NCBI RefSeq assembly: GCF_008639165.1
Contig: NZ_CP029197.1
Location: forward strand, 5,956,001 to 6,020,000
Direction of reading: 5' to 3'
Source: Streptomyces venezuelae ATCC 10712
GTDB lineage: Bacteria > Actinomycetota > Actinomycetes > Streptomycetales > Streptomycetaceae
DNA: 64,000 nucleotides
The number at the start of each line of letters is the position of its first letter. Positions within the stretch are counted from its first letter, which is position 1. The translations under genes and the position numbers were made by a program. Shown in pieces: positions 26,224 through 34,216 of the stretch. The notes under the pieces were generated by a model. That model did not search any database. It saw only the letters and a list, made by a program, of their open reading frames with translations, and was not told the origin of the DNA.

Positions 26224-26721
26224 GTGGAGCAGGTGGACAAGCAGGAGGGTCTCGACGCTTCGGCGAGGCGGGTCGACGACCCCTGGAGCGACGCGGATCT
26301 CGGGCACGGGGCCTTCGGCCCGGGCGAGCCGGCGGCGGCCGGGGCAAGCGGCGACGGTCGTCCCGGCGCGGTGCCGCGGCAGCGGGTCCACAGCACGGCG
26401 GAGATCTACCTGGAGGTGCAGCGGAGCCCTGCCTTCCAGGAAGTCCGCAGCCGCTACCGACGGTTCGTCTTCCCGGCCGCCCTGGCCTTCCTGCTCTGGT
26501 ACCTCGCCTATGTCGTGGCGGCGACCGCCGCGCCCGGACTCATGGCCCGGCCGGTGGCCGGAGCGGTGAACGTGGCGATGGTGGCGGGGCTCGGGCAGTT
26601 CCTCACCACCTTCCTGCTGACCTGGGCCTACGCCCGGCACGCGCGGCTGCGCAGGGACCACGCCGCACTCGAACTGCGCTGGGACACGCAGGAGATGACC
26701 CGAGGGGTGGGGCGGTCGTGA
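26224..26721 (+). CDS. DUF485 membrane protein, partner of the symporter
   Basis: A 165-residue protein with two transmembrane helices (RRFVFPAALAFLLWYLAYVVA and AVNVAMVAGLGQFLTTFLLTWAYA) in a DUF485 domain, preceded by a 75-residue acidic, probably disordered tail. DUF485 (YjcH-like) proteins are usually encoded with acetate/solute:sodium symporters, as here, where the stop overlaps the next start by 4 nt. GTG 26224 is chosen because GGAGAG lies about 9 nt upstream; an ATG at 26179 in the same frame lacks a site. The tail is longer than in enterobacterial YjcH. Confidence 0.85.
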   Translation: MEQVDKQEGLDASARRVDDPWSDADLGHGAFGPGEPAAAGASGDGRPGAVPRQRVHSTAEIYLEVQRSPAFQEVRSRYRRFVFPAALAFLLWYLAYVVAATAAPGLMARPVAGAVNVAMVAGLGQFLTTFLLTWAYARHARLRRDHAALELRWDTQEMTRGVGRS

Positions 26722-28310
26722 CGAGAGACCACCAGACCCTGGCGCTCGTGCTGTTCAGCGTCTTCATCGCCGTCACGCTGGGGATCACCACGTGGGTGAG
26801 TCGCAAGCGGCACGGATCGGCGGAGGAGTTCTATGCCGGGGGCAGGCTGTTCTCGCCCCTGGAGAACGGGTTCGCCATCGCCGGCGACTACATGTCGGCG
26901 GCCTCCTTCCTCGGCATCTCGGGGCTGATCGCCCTCTACGGCTACGACGGCATGCTGTACTCCGTCGGATTCCTCGTCGCCTGGCTCGTGGTGCTGCTGC
27001 TCGTGGCCGAACTGGTCCGCAACTGCGGACGGTTCACCCTGGCCGACGTCGTCGCCGCGCGGATGGCGGAGCGCCCGGTGCGGATCGCCGCCGGGACGTC
27101 CTCGGTGGCCGTGTCCGTGCTGTACCTCGTGGCCCAGATGGTGGGCGCCGGAAGCCTCGTCGCGCTGCTGCTCGGCGGCAGCAGCGAGGCGGCCCGGTCG
27201 TGGACGGTGATCGGCGTCGGCGCACTGATGGTGATCTACGTGTCGCTCGGCGGCATGCGGGCCACGACCTGGATCCAGATCGTCAAGGCGGTCCTGCTCA
27301 TGGCGGGCACGATCGCGCTGACGGTCCTCGTCCTGCTCCGCTTCCACGGCGATGTGAACAGCCTGCTCGCCACCGCAGCCGAACGCAGCGGTCACGGAAG
27401 GGACTTCCTCGCCCCCGGCCTCCGCTACGGAGGGGACTGGACGTCCCGGCTCGACTTCATCAGCCTCGGCCTCGCCCTGGTCCTCGGCACGGCGGGACTG
27501 CCCCACATCCTGTCGCGCTTCTACACCGTGCCCACCGCCCGCGCCGCGCGCCGCTCCGTCGTCTGGTCCATCGGACTCATCGGCAGCTTCTACCTCATGA
27601 CCATCGTGCTGGGGTTCGGCGCGGCGGCCCTGATCGGCTCCGACGCCGTTCGCGCCTCCAACGCCTCGGGGAACACCGCCGTCCCGCTGCTCGCCCTCGA
27701 CCTCGGCGGCGGCGCGGGCTCCACCGGTGGCACCGTGCTCTTCGCGGTCGTCGCCGCGGTGGCCTTCGCGACCATCCTCGCCGTCGTCGCCGGGATCACC
27801 CTCGCCTCCTCGGCCTCCGTCGCCCACGACCTGTACGCCTCGCTGCGCAGGCGGCACGCGAAGCAGTACAGCGAGGTCACCGTGGCACGGGTGGCGGCGG
27901 CGGGGATCGGAGCGGCGGCCATCGGGCTCGGGCTGCTGGCCCGCGATCTCAACGTGGCGTTCCTCGTCGGCCTCGCCTTCGCCGTCGCGGCCTCCGCCAA
28001 TCTGCCGGTGCTGCTCTACTCCCTGTTCTGGCGGAAGTTCACCACACGGGGCGCGGTGTGGTCGGTGTACGGCGGGCTGCTCCCCGCCGTGCTCCTGGTC
28101 GTGGTCTCGCCGGTCGTCTCCGGCAGCCCGGAGTCGTTGTTCCCCGGCGTCGACTTCCACCTCTTCCCGCTGCAGAACCCGGGGGCGGTCTCCATTCCGC
28201 TGGGCTTCCTCGCCGGCTGGCTCGGGACGGTCACCTCGACCGAGCCGCCTGACGAGGCCCGCCACGCCGAGACCGAGGTCCGCGCGCTGACCGGCGCCGG
28301 AGCCGTCTGA
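26718..28310 (+). CDS. Sodium:solute symporter (ActP/MctC-like)
   Basis: A 530-residue membrane protein of the solute:sodium symporter family with about 13 helices. Hallmarks are RKRHGSAEEFYAGGRLFSPLENGFAIAGDYMSAASFLG near the N-terminus and GTAGLPHILSRFYTVPTARAARRSV in the middle, both typical of acetate/pyruvate/monocarboxylate carriers. Pairing with a DUF485 gene supports a short-chain carboxylate as substrate. The GTG start at 26718 overlaps the DUF485 stop (GTGA). Its 3' end faces the CitB-like regulator gene at 28354, with a 10-bp inverted repeat between them. Confidence 0.9.
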   Translation: MTRDHQTLALVLFSVFIAVTLGITTWVSRKRHGSAEEFYAGGRLFSPLENGFAIAGDYMSAASFLGISGLIALYGYDGMLYSVGFLVAWLVVLLLVAELVRNCGRFTLADVVAARMAERPVRIAAGTSSVAVSVLYLVAQMVGAGSLVALLLGGSSEAARSWTVIGVGALMVIYVSLGGMRATTWIQIVKAVLLMAGTIALTVLVLLRFHGDVNSLLATAAERSGHGRDFLAPGLRYGGDWTSRLDFISLGLALVLGTAGLPHILSRFYTVPTARAARRSVVWSIGLIGSFYLMTIVLGFGAAALIGSDAVRASNASGNTAVPLLALDLGGGAGSTGGTVLFAVVAAVAFATILAVVAGITLASSASVAHDLYASLRRRHAKQYSEVTVARVAAAGIGAAAIGLGLLARDLNVAFLVGLAFAVAASANLPVLLYSLFWRKFTTRGAVWSVYGGLLPAVLLVVVSPVVSGSPESLFPGVDFHLFPLQNPGAVSIPLGFLAGWLGTVTSTEPPDEARHAETEVRALTGAGAV

Positions 28311-28361
28311 GGGCCCCACAGGGCCGACACTCGTCCGACGGACCTTTCCGGCCTCAGACGG
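28303..28361. terminator. Weak inverted repeat spanning both convergent stops
   Basis: CCGTCTGAGG (28303-28312) and CCTCAGACGG (28352-28361) are perfect complements and include the stop codons of both convergent genes. The 39-nt loop makes it a weak terminator. Confidence 0.4.
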
Positions 28362-29091
28362 TCGGTGGTGAGGTCGCCGCCCAGGCGTAGCGGTGCTCGG
28401 GACGGCCCGTCTCGCCGTAGCGGAGGGAGAGACGGACGCGGCCGGTGCGTTCGAGAAGCTTGAGGTAGCGCTGGGCCGTCTGGCGGCTGACACCGGACCG
28501 CTCCGCGATCTCCTGTGCGGACAGCGGGCCGTCGGCGGCGAGCAGCACCTGCCGGACCAGTTCGGCCGTGGTGGGGGAGTGGCCCTTCGGCAGGTCGGGG
28601 GCGACGGCGCCCGCCGCCAGGACCCCGAAGATCCGGTCCACCTCGGCCTGCTCCGCCTCGCCCCCGCTCTCCAGGGCGCGGCGCAGCGTCGCGTACGCCT
28701 CCAGCTTGGCGCGCAGCCCGGCGAAGTTGAACGGCTTGACCAGGTACTGGAGGGCCCCGTGCCGCATCGCTGCCTGCACCGTGGCCACGTCTCGGGCCGC
28801 CGTCACCATGATCACGTCGCACTGGTGGCCGCGTGCGCGGAGCTCCCGTACCGCCGCGAGACCGTTCTCGTCCGGCAGGTAGTGGTCGAGCAGGATCAGA
28901 TCCACCGGCTGTCCGTCCAGGGCGGCGAGGGCCTCGGCGGTCGAGTGGGCGGTGGCGACGACGCGGAAGCCGGGCACCTTGGCGACATAGGCGGCGTTGA
29001 TCCGGGCGACCCGGACGTCGTCGTCGACGACCAGCACATCGATCACCGTGCTCGCCGTGCTCCTCGTGCTCGCCGGGTTCAGCGCGCTCAT
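28354..29091 (-). CDS. CitB/DcuR-type response regulator
   Basis: A 245-residue response regulator. The receiver domain (residues 17-135) has VLVVDDDVRV, the phospho-acceptor in LILLDHYLPDENGL, and LVKPFNFAGL with the conserved Lys. The C-terminal domain (about 170-245) carries a helix-turn-helix (LSAQEIAERSGVSRQTAQRYLKLLERTGR), as in citrate/malate-sensing regulators. The start overlaps the kinase stop by 4 nt. No citrate transporter lies next to it; the convergent symporter is the only nearby transporter and a possible target. Confidence 0.9.
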   Translation of the reverse strand: MSALNPASTRSTASTVIDVLVVDDDVRVARINAAYVAKVPGFRVVATAHSTAEALAALDGQPVDLILLDHYLPDENGLAAVRELRARGHQCDVIMVTAARDVATVQAAMRHGALQYLVKPFNFAGLRAKLEAYATLRRALESGGEAEQAEVDRIFGVLAAGAVAPDLPKGHSPTTAELVRQVLLAADGPLSAQEIAERSGVSRQTAQRYLKLLERTGRVRLSLRYGETGRPEHRYAWAATSPPTV

Positions 29092-30761
29092 CGGGCCTCC
29101 TCGGCGGGCTCGGGCCGCGGCTCCCAGGCCTCGGCCGGCTCGGCCAGCGCGTCCGGGAGGACGACGGTGAACTCGGCGCCCCCTTCGGGACCGTCGGCCA
29201 CGCGGGCCGTGCCTCCCCGGCGCTCGGCGAGCCGGCGGACCAGGGCCAGGCCGAGGCCGCGCTTCCCGTGGGACGGGAGCGCCTTCGTCGTCCAGCCCTC
29301 GGTGAAGATCAGCTCGCGGCGCTCCTCAGGGACACCCGGGCCGCTGTCCGTGACCCGCAGCACGACCGTACGGCCCTCGGTGCGGAACGAGACGTCGATG
29401 CGGGCGCCGGGGGTGCCCGCGACGGCGTCCAGGGCGTTGTCGACCAGGTTGCCGACCACGGTGACCAGCTCACGAGGGTCGACGAGCCGGTCGGGAAGCA
29501 GCGAGTCCGGGGCGAGCCGCAGCGAGACGCCCCGCTCGGCGGCGACGGTGGCCTTGCCGACGAGGAGCGCCGCGAGCAGCGGGTCGTGGACCTTCTCCGT
29601 GACCTGCTCGGCGGTGGCCCGGTGCACGCCCACCACCTCGGTGACGAACTCGACCGCCTCCTCGTGCATCTCGAGCTCCAGAAGCCCGAGGAGGGTGTGC
29701 ATGCGGTTGGCGTGCTCGTGGTCCTGGGCGCGCAGGGCGTCGATCAGACCCCGCGTGGAGTCCAGTTCGCGCCCGAGCCGCTCCAGCTCGGTGCGGTCCC
29801 GGAGGGTCGCCACGGCGCCGCCGTCGTCGGTCGGCATCCGGTTGGCGATCAGCACCCGGTGCCCCCGCACGGTGAGCAGGTCGTCACCGGTCACCCGCCC
29901 CGCGAGGACGTCGGCGGTACGGCCCCGGCCGAGGACCTCGTCGAGCGGCCGGCCCGCCGCTTCGGGGCCGAGGCCGAGGAGGCGCTGGGCCTCGTCGTTC
30001 ATGAGCCGTACGGAGCCGTTGCGGTCCAGGGCCACGACGCCCTCGCGGATGCCGTGCAGCATGGCCTCGCGTTCGGCGAGGAGGGCGGAGATGTCGGAGA
30101 AGGCCAGGTCGTGGGTCTGCCGCTGGAGCCGCCGGGAGATCAGATAGGCGGCCAGGGCCCCTGCCGCGAGCGCCCCGCCCGCGTAGGCCAGGAGGCCCGG
30201 GATGGCGGCGAGGAGCCGGTCGCGGACGCTGTCGTACTCGATGCCGACCGAGACCGCGCCGACGATCCGCCCGTCCGCGTCACGCAGCGGCGTCTTGCCG
30301 CGCGCCGAGCGGCCGAGGGTGCCGCTGTCGATCTCCATCACCTCGTGCCCGGCGAGGACGTCGCTGGGGTCGGTGGAGACGCGCCGGCCGATCTGGGCGG
30401 GGTCGGTGTGGGACCAGCGGACCCCTCGGGTGTCCATGACCACGACGTACTCGGCGCCGGTGGAGGTCCGGATCCGCTCCGCCTCCGTCTGCACCGGGCC
30501 CCGCGCGGACGGCGGGGTGCCGGTGAGGTCGGCGGCGAGCCGGGGCGACGCGGTGGTTCCCGCGATGGCCAGGGCCCGGCGCATGGCCTGGTCGTCGAGC
30601 TGGGCGCTGAGCGGGGCGAGGAAGAGCCCGGTGGCGAGGACGGTCACGCCGGTCGCGATGGCCAGCTGCATCAGCAGGACCTGCGAGAACACCCGCTGCG
30701 GCCAGCCGAACCGCCGACGGCGCGCGAGGGGGCGCGCGGGGCCGGTGTGTGCGGGGTTCAT
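29088..30761 (-). CDS. CitA/DcuS-type sensor histidine kinase
   Basis: A 557-residue kinase with two transmembrane helices (residues 23-47 and about 180-205) enclosing an extracytoplasmic PAS-like sensor domain (TSTGAEYVVVMDTRGVRWSHTDP), as in citrate- and dicarboxylate-sensing kinases. A cytoplasmic PAS domain follows (GVVALDRNGSVRLMNDEAQRLLG), then a SpoOB-like helix with RAQDHEHANRMHTLLGLLEL (phospho-His) and a HATPase domain (GNLVDNALDAV). The ATG at 30761 is chosen over one at 30812 because a TACCTT -10 element lies 7 nt upstream, implying a leaderless mRNA. Confidence 0.9.
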   Translation of the reverse strand: MNPAHTGPARPLARRRRFGWPQRVFSQVLLMQLAIATGVTVLATGLFLAPLSAQLDDQAMRRALAIAGTTASPRLAADLTGTPPSARGPVQTEAERIRTSTGAEYVVVMDTRGVRWSHTDPAQIGRRVSTDPSDVLAGHEVMEIDSGTLGRSARGKTPLRDADGRIVGAVSVGIEYDSVRDRLLAAIPGLLAYAGGALAAGALAAYLISRRLQRQTHDLAFSDISALLAEREAMLHGIREGVVALDRNGSVRLMNDEAQRLLGLGPEAAGRPLDEVLGRGRTADVLAGRVTGDDLLTVRGHRVLIANRMPTDDGGAVATLRDRTELERLGRELDSTRGLIDALRAQDHEHANRMHTLLGLLELEMHEEAVEFVTEVVGVHRATAEQVTEKVHDPLLAALLVGKATVAAERGVSLRLAPDSLLPDRLVDPRELVTVVGNLVDNALDAVAGTPGARIDVSFRTEGRTVVLRVTDSGPGVPEERRELIFTEGWTTKALPSHGKRGLGLALVRRLAERRGGTARVADGPEGGAEFTVVLPDALAEPAEAWEPRPEPAEEAR

Positions 30762-30768
30762 GCCGGCA

Positions 30769-30774
30769 AAGGTA
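30769..30774 (-). promoter_or_regulatory. Candidate -10 element (TACCTT) of the CitA-type kinase
   Basis: Read on the minus strand, TACCTT ends 7 nt before the ATG at 30761. It fits TANNNT and near-leaderless initiation. Confidence 0.4.
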
Positions 30775-30831
30775 AGCGGCCGCGCCCCGCGACCGGAAAT
30801 GGCGGGCGGCACGGCTGTCGGTCCGGGTGCC

Positions 30832-30837
30832 TATTCT
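30832..30837 (+). promoter_or_regulatory. Candidate -10 element (TATTCT) of the CobW gene
   Basis: TATTCT is one of the few T/A-rich hexamers in the divergent spacer. It places the start of transcription near 30844, just before the 14-bp palindrome. Confidence 0.45.
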
Positions 30838-30845
30838 GGGGGTTT

Positions 30846-30859
30846 CCCACGGCCGTGGG
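30846..30859. promoter_or_regulatory. 14-bp perfect palindrome at the CobW transcription start
   Basis: CCCACGGCCGTGGG is self-complementary. Its position at the predicted transcription start suggests an operator or a 5'-leader structure. It does not resemble the AT-rich Zur box. Confidence 0.4.
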
Positions 30860-30885
30860 TCGCGAAGGAACCGGAGGTACGTCCC

Positions 30886-31974
30886 TTGACCACGCAGCAG
30901 ATCCCCGTCGTCGTCCTGGCCGGGTTTCTCGGGGCCGGGAAGACCACACTCCTCAACCACCTGCTGCGCAGCTCCCGGGGGACCCGTATCGGAGTCATGG
31001 TCAACGACTTCGGCGACATCGGCATCGACGCGATGAGGATCGCCGGGCAGGTCGGCTCGACCGTCTCGCTGGGCAACGGCTGCCTGTGCTGCGCGGTCGA
31101 CGCGAGCGAGCTGGACGAGTACCTGGAGGTGCTCACCCGCCCGGAGTCCCGGCTCGACGTGATCGTGATCGAGGCGAGCGGCCTCGCGGAACCGCAGGAG
31201 CTCGTGCGCATGGTGCTCGCCAGCGAGAACGAGCGGATCGTGTACGGAGGCCTGGTCCAGGTCGTCGACGCGGCGGAGTTCTCCGCCACCCGGGAGCGGC
31301 ACCCCGAGACCGACCGGCACCTCCCGATCGCCGACCTCGTGGTCGTGAACAAGACCGACCGCGTCTCCGCCGCCGAGCTGCTCGCCGTCCGCGAGGCGGT
31401 GGGGGAGCTGGCCGGGAAGGCCGTCGTGGTCGACGCGCGGCACGGGCGGATCGACCCCGAGCTGCTGTTCGACCGGGTGGTCCCGGAGGGGGAGATCGAG
31501 GGGCAGATGTCCATCGAGGACATCCTGTACGGCGAGGAGGACGGCGACGGAGACGGCGACAGCGACGGCATGGGCGGCGCGCACGCCCACCACCACCCGC
31601 ACGCGAGCTACGAGACCGTCTCCCTGACAGCCGCGAGCCCGCTCCACCCGCGCCGCCTGATGGCCTTCCTCGACGGGCGGCCCGAAGGCCTGTACCGGAT
31701 CAAGGGCTTCGTCGACTTCGGCAGCGCGGACCCGGACAACCGCTACACCGTCCACGCCGTCGGCCGTTTCCTGCGCTTCTACCCCGAGCGGTGGCCCGAG
31801 GGCGAGGAGCGGCTCACCCAGCTCGTCCTCATCGGCTCCGGCATCGACGCGGCGCGGCTGCGCAAGGAGCTGGGCGAGTGCGAGCGGACCGGCCCGCAGG
31901 ACACCCCCGACGAGAGCAGCATGTGGGGCGTCCTGCGGTACGTACAGCACTCGGAGGACGAGGAGCCGTCCTGA
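30886..31974 (+). CDS. CobW/COG0523-family GTPase (metallochaperone)
   Basis: A 362-residue G3E GTPase. Walker A is GFLGAGKTT (residues 13-21), the metal-binding GCLCC motif is at 65-69, and the base-recognition motif VVNKTD is present. A His-rich loop (GAHAHHHPHA) and an Asp/Gly tract separate the GTPase domain from the CobW C-terminal domain. Such proteins deliver or guard zinc or cobalt. The start is taken as TTG 30886, because GGAGG lies 8 nt upstream and no ATG or GTG fits the frame; TTG starts are rare here. Confidence 0.88.
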   Translation: MTTQQIPVVVLAGFLGAGKTTLLNHLLRSSRGTRIGVMVNDFGDIGIDAMRIAGQVGSTVSLGNGCLCCAVDASELDEYLEVLTRPESRLDVIVIEASGLAEPQELVRMVLASENERIVYGGLVQVVDAAEFSATRERHPETDRHLPIADLVVVNKTDRVSAAELLAVREAVGELAGKAVVVDARHGRIDPELLFDRVVPEGEIEGQMSIEDILYGEEDGDGDGDSDGMGGAHAHHHPHASYETVSLTAASPLHPRRLMAFLDGRPEGLYRIKGFVDFGSADPDNRYTVHAVGRFLRFYPERWPEGEERLTQLVLIGSGIDAARLRKELGECERTGPQDTPDESSMWGVLRYVQHSEDEEPS

Positions 31975-32080
31975 TCCCCGCGTTCGGCCGAGGCCCTGAC
32001 CGGGCCGCATCCCCGCCGCCGTCCGGATGACCTGATCAGGCCGGACGAGCTGCCGGCCGGGGCGGCCTGCCTCGGCCGGG

Positions 32081-33943
32081 TCAGAAGACCTCCGCGAGCT
32101 CCGCCGCCTCCAGGGCCTCCACCTCGGCCTCGTCCAGCACGGGAGCGGCCTCCGTGCCGTCGTCCACGATGACCTTGCCCATCTCGGCCGAGATCCGCGC
32201 GAGCAGGGCGGCCTTCCGGGCCGCGAGGAACGACGTGAAGTCGTCGGCCTCCATCAGCTCCGGCGCGGCGAGGTGCGAGCGGATGTGGCCGTGGACCACC
32301 TCGGGCGTCGACTCGGCGCTCTTCGCCAGTTTCACCAGGTAGTCGGAGGGCGCGCTGCCGCCGATGATCCGGTTGGTACGGGCGGTCAGCGGGGTCTTGT
32401 TGATGATGGAGTTGTAGCGCCCCGGGTCCTCGCCCGCCCCCTGGCACCAGGCCTTGGGGAAGATGTGGTGGATGTCGATGGACTCGTCGAAGTACGCGGT
32501 GATCTCGGCCTTCTCGCCGGTACGCCAGTCCATGGCACCGGCCTTGAGCAGCAGTGCGTAGATGCCCTTGTACGCGGCGCTGTTCCGGGTCCGCAGCGTC
32601 AGGAGCCGGCCGGGCGCGAACTGCGCCGCCTCGACGGTGCGGGGTTCGCCCGAGGTGCCCCGGATCCAGCCGACGACGTCCGGCAGGTCGTGGCTGAAGC
32701 GCGTCTCGGTCGAGCCGCCGTACAGCTCTCCGAAGACCCCGCACCAGTACCAGCGGGCGAGCTTGTGCTGCGCTCCGGCGCTCTGCGCGTCCTGGCCGGC
32801 GAGGCTCAGGATCGCCGCGAGCGGGATGAGCTGGGTGCCGTACGGCAGGAACTTGGTGTCGAAGACGAACTGCTGGTGCAGGAACTTCGCCGCCTGCTTG
32901 AAGCCCTGGACGACCAGGGGCGCGAACCGCACGAACTCGTCGAGCCGGAGTTCCAGCATGTCCTTGCGCTTGCAGCCGACGCGCGGAAGGCGGTCCTCCG
33001 CCACCCCGCGTGCCATGGCGTCCTCACTTCGGGCGGCGGTGGCGAGCAGGGTCACCGACTGGAGGAAGTCCGTGTTCGACACGTCCTTGAGGATGCGGTA
33101 CTCCGGCGCCTGCCAGGCGGCCTTGACCTCCTTCTCCCAGTGCCGCCTGAGGTCGAACTCGTCCGCCGCGAAGGTGGCGGTGAGCAGCTCGAAGACGGTG
33201 AGGGAGACGCCGCCGGTGTTGACGTTCTCGAAGACCTGGCAGACGGCCTGCCGGGCGGTGTTGCGGCCGAGGGAGATGACGGGGACCTGGTAGTGGGCGA
33301 AGGGCTTGAGGAACGCCTTGTCGAACTCCTTCCAGAGGAGCCGCTTCTCCTTGCCGAGATCCCAGTACTCCTCGAAGTCCGACTCCCACTGGTCGGGATC
33401 GAGAGCACAGCTCAGCGGGAAGAAGTGGGCCTCGCACTCCTTGTCCCGGCTGGACAGGTCCCGAGTGACCTCGCCACGGAAGTTGCGGACGATCCTGTCC
33501 TCGGGCAGGAAGTGGATCGCGTCCTCCCGGTCCGTCTGCCCGTCCAGGACCGCGCGCATGTCGACGTAGAACCAGCCCGACACCCGGTGCTTGCGCAGGT
33601 CCTGGGTGATCACCGGGTCGCCCAGCTTGATCGACTGGAAGAGCGAGGTGAGGCGCTGCTGGCCGTCGAGGACCAGCGTCTCCGGCTCGGTGCCCGGAGG
33701 CGGGGTCGCGCCCTCGATCGGCCGGTGCTTGAACCGGACGTCCCCGCCGGACTGCAGGGTCATCACGGTGCCGACCGGGAACCCCTGCGACACGGACGCG
33801 AGCAACGCGGTGATGTTCGGATGGGGCCACACCCAGCCCCGCTGGAACTCGGGGAGCTGCGCCCTGCCGTCCTCGACCTGCCGGAGCAGATCGCGGAGCG
33901 GGCGCTTGTCGATGCTGAATGCTTCGTCCGTCAACGCGGCCAT
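32081..33943 (-). CDS. DUF262/HNH single-chain restriction-like protein (GmrSD type)
   Basis: A 620-residue protein combining an N-terminal DUF262 domain (PEFQRGWVWPHPNITALL near residue 31, LVLDGQQRLTSLFQ near residue 90) and a C-terminal DUF1524/HNH-like nuclease (IDIHHIFPKAWC near 488, RYNSIINKTPLTARTNRIIG). DUF262 is a ParB-like nucleotide-binding domain that pairs with DUF1524 in type IV restriction enzymes such as GmrSD, which cut modified phage DNA. HHIFPKAW plus the later N-x3-N supply the expected His-Asn metal site. No partner gene (modifier or second subunit) is nearby, so it appears to act alone. The ATG at 33943 has AAGG touching it. Confidence 0.85.
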   Translation of the reverse strand: MAALTDEAFSIDKRPLRDLLRQVEDGRAQLPEFQRGWVWPHPNITALLASVSQGFPVGTVMTLQSGGDVRFKHRPIEGATPPPGTEPETLVLDGQQRLTSLFQSIKLGDPVITQDLRKHRVSGWFYVDMRAVLDGQTDREDAIHFLPEDRIVRNFRGEVTRDLSSRDKECEAHFFPLSCALDPDQWESDFEEYWDLGKEKRLLWKEFDKAFLKPFAHYQVPVISLGRNTARQAVCQVFENVNTGGVSLTVFELLTATFAADEFDLRRHWEKEVKAAWQAPEYRILKDVSNTDFLQSVTLLATAARSEDAMARGVAEDRLPRVGCKRKDMLELRLDEFVRFAPLVVQGFKQAAKFLHQQFVFDTKFLPYGTQLIPLAAILSLAGQDAQSAGAQHKLARWYWCGVFGELYGGSTETRFSHDLPDVVGWIRGTSGEPRTVEAAQFAPGRLLTLRTRNSAAYKGIYALLLKAGAMDWRTGEKAEITAYFDESIDIHHIFPKAWCQGAGEDPGRYNSIINKTPLTARTNRIIGGSAPSDYLVKLAKSAESTPEVVHGHIRSHLAAPELMEADDFTSFLAARKAALLARISAEMGKVIVDDGTEAAPVLDEAEVEALEAAELAEVF

Positions 33944-34103
33944 CCTTCACTCGGCGTCAGACGTGCCGGAGCAGCCCCCCGGCCGGTCACGGGCCCGAGG
34001 CTACCCGGCGGCCGCGAGGCCCGTCCGGCGCTCCCGCGAGGCGAGGCCCCGTCCGTCAGGCGGTCCCGTGGGACGAGACGCCGCCCGTCCGGGGGCACAC
34101 GAC

Positions 34104-34150
34104 GCGAGACCCCGTCCGTCAGGCGGTCTGCCTGGCGGACGGGGTCTCGT
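34104..34150 (-). terminator. Strong hairpin terminator downstream of parC
   Basis: GAGACCCCGTCCGTCAGGC (34106-34124) pairs with GCCTGGCGGACGGGGTCTC (34130-34148) with a single wobble, around a 5-nt loop. It lies about 70 nt past the parC stop. A second copy of CCCCGTCCGTCAGGCGGTC lies upstream near 34050. Confidence 0.75.
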
Positions 34151-34157
34151 CCTGTGA

Positions 34158-34192
34158 TCAGCCGTCAGCCGTCAGCCGTCAGCCGTCAGCCG
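34158..34192. repeat. Five tandem TCAGCCG heptamers
   Basis: Five uninterrupted copies of TCAGCCG lie between the parC stop and its terminator. A degenerate sixth copy follows. Probably slippage-generated. Confidence 0.85.
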
Positions 34193-34216
34193 TCGGCGCT
34201 CGGTCCTCCGTCGGGG

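Noticed and set aside
34158..34192. Possible CRISPR-like repeats
   Set aside because: The heptamers are contiguous with no spacers, and no cas gene is present.
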